Shown here: one piece after another, positions 59,594 to 60,150 of the stretch | How positions within the stretch are numbered: position 1 is the first letter of the stretch | How the letters are laid out: the number at the start of each line of letters is the position of its first letter | Assembly: GCA_036406595.1 (NCBI GenBank) | Contig: DASXAR010000012.1 | Location: forward strand, 1-60,150 | Length of the DNA stretch: 60,150 nucleotides | DNA from: VRUE01 sp036406595 | GTDB taxonomy: Bacteria; Actinomycetota; Thermoleophilia; Solirubrobacterales; 70-9 | Reading direction: 5' to 3' | Notes under the pieces: generated by a model | The model's database searches: none | Seen by the model: the letters and a program-made list of their open reading frames with translations, nothing else | What the model was told of the DNA's origin: nothing | Made by a program: the position numbers and the translations under genes

Positions 59594-60088
59594 ATGGCCT
59601 GGAAATCCATCAACGGCCGACTCCCCGCCCGCCGCCTGGTTGCCCGGCGAATGGCGCTCGCCTTGTGGGTCGCCGCGCTGGCGGCAACGGGCTGCGGAGG
59701 CTCGAGCGAGCCGAAGTCCGCTCGATCCCCCGGCTCCGGCTCTGACTCCGCGCAACACGACCCCAATCACCGCCCGGCGGCTCACCGTGCGCCGCCGGAG
59801 CTCATCCCCGCTCGTTGCCCGGACTCCTCGGACGATTGCCAAGCCGCAACCGGTCGGGTCATCTACGCCGAGCTCGTTGATCCCGACGGCGACGGCGACC
59901 TGCACGTCGTGCTGATCGGCGCGGGAAGCCTGTCGGCGCCGGGCCTGACCGTCCTTGACGTTCGCCGCGGACTGAGGCCGGATCGCGACCCGAGAATCGG
60001 CGACCTCGTCACCGGCGCCGGGCCCGTGCAGCGGGGGTCTTACGGCCAGCGCCAGATCCACGTCGAGGTATTTCGAGCGGCCCGCTAG
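59594..60088 (+). CDS. Lipoprotein of unknown function
   Basis: A 164-residue protein from ATG 59594. A twin basic N-terminus precedes a hydrophobic core and lipobox AATGC, then a Ser/Pro/His-rich linker. The globular part has CPDSSDDC and VIYAELVDPDGDGDLHVVLI, ending QRQIHVEVFRAAR. The small beta-strand-rich end could be an OB-like fold. It is outside the coupled operon by 12 bases and may still be co-transcribed. The function is unknown. Confidence 0.75.
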   Translation: MAWKSINGRLPARRLVARRMALALWVAALAATGCGGSSEPKSARSPGSGSDSAQHDPNHRPAAHRAPPELIPARCPDSSDDCQAATGRVIYAELVDPDGDGDLHVVLIGAGSLSAPGLTVLDVRRGLRPDRDPRIGDLVTGAGPVQRGSYGQRQIHVEVFRAAR

Positions 60089-60118
60089 GAAACCGGACGG
60101 GCGCGCCTGAGATTTCCC

Positions 60119-60139
60119 CCGACGCGCTCGAGGCGTCGG
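60119..60139. terminator. Hairpin downstream of the lipoprotein gene
   Basis: CCGACGC, a seven-base loop (GCTCGAG), and GCGTCGG form a perfect 7-bp stem 30 bases after the lipoprotein stop. There is no T-run, so it may be an attenuated terminator or a simple stem. Confidence 0.4.
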
Positions 60140-60150
60140 ATTGCAGGGAC

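Overview
The window looks like chromosomal DNA of a GC-rich actinobacterium, most plausibly a member of the Thermoleophilia/Solirubrobacterales. This is inferred from base composition, GTG/TTG starts, actinobacterial-type respiratory genes and the repetitive LGKNSVG-type surface proteins; I could not run a taxonomic search. Genes are dense and often overlap by 1-4 bases.

Layout. 1-3.4 kb: a TroABCD/ZnuABC-like Zn/Mn importer, read leftwards. 3.5-7.7 kb: an accessory stretch with a HELLH protein, a polysaccharide-deacetylase remnant, lgt with a lipoprotein-like tail, a CDF metal transporter, a CadC-like ArsR repressor with a clear palindromic operator, an Nramp remnant and a MazEF-type toxin-antitoxin pair, ending at tRNA-His. 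8-14.8 kb: an MFS transporter, a glutamine amidotransferase, secreted proteins, a sterol-desaturase-like hydroxylase and an unusual nuclease/beta-helix fusion. 14.8-24.4 kb: tRNA-Arg and tRNA-Pro. Each is followed by one gene of the same LGKNSVG family and then by a truncated copy of the 3' end of the same tRNA. A third family member, a GT-C-like membrane protein, msrA and several small genes lie between or beside them.

24.4-38 kb is mostly housekeeping and fatty-acid metabolism: DUF1015, cobalamin adenosyltransferase, OsmC, SDR, MFS, Nudix, sulfurtransferase, thiolase, class IV aminotransferase, acyl-CoA dehydrogenase, enoyl-CoA hydratase, 3-hydroxyacyl-CoA dehydrogenase, UBP zinc finger, greA and trxB. 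The thiolase-to-dehydrogenase run could form a complete beta-oxidation cycle.

40-52 kb is a cytochrome oxidase region. The leftward set ctaC-ctaD-ctaE keeps all redox ligands that I can check, and ctaA, ctaB and a dicluster-CxxCH cytochrome c lie nearby. In the same region a second coxB-coxA pair (40266-42646), directly upstream of ctaB, has lost the CuA ligands and five of the six canonical histidines of subunit I. Two USP-like proteins are interleaved, and a third relative sits at 11.3 kb. 53-60 kb holds a zinc-ribbon protein, a secreted protein, a GatC/AtzG-like small protein coupled to an amidase, a DrrAB-like ABC exporter, a GH63-like glycoside hydrolase and a lipoprotein.

The strongest candidates for undescribed biology are the ligand-free oxidase pair and the integrase-free single-gene cassettes at tRNA 3' ends.
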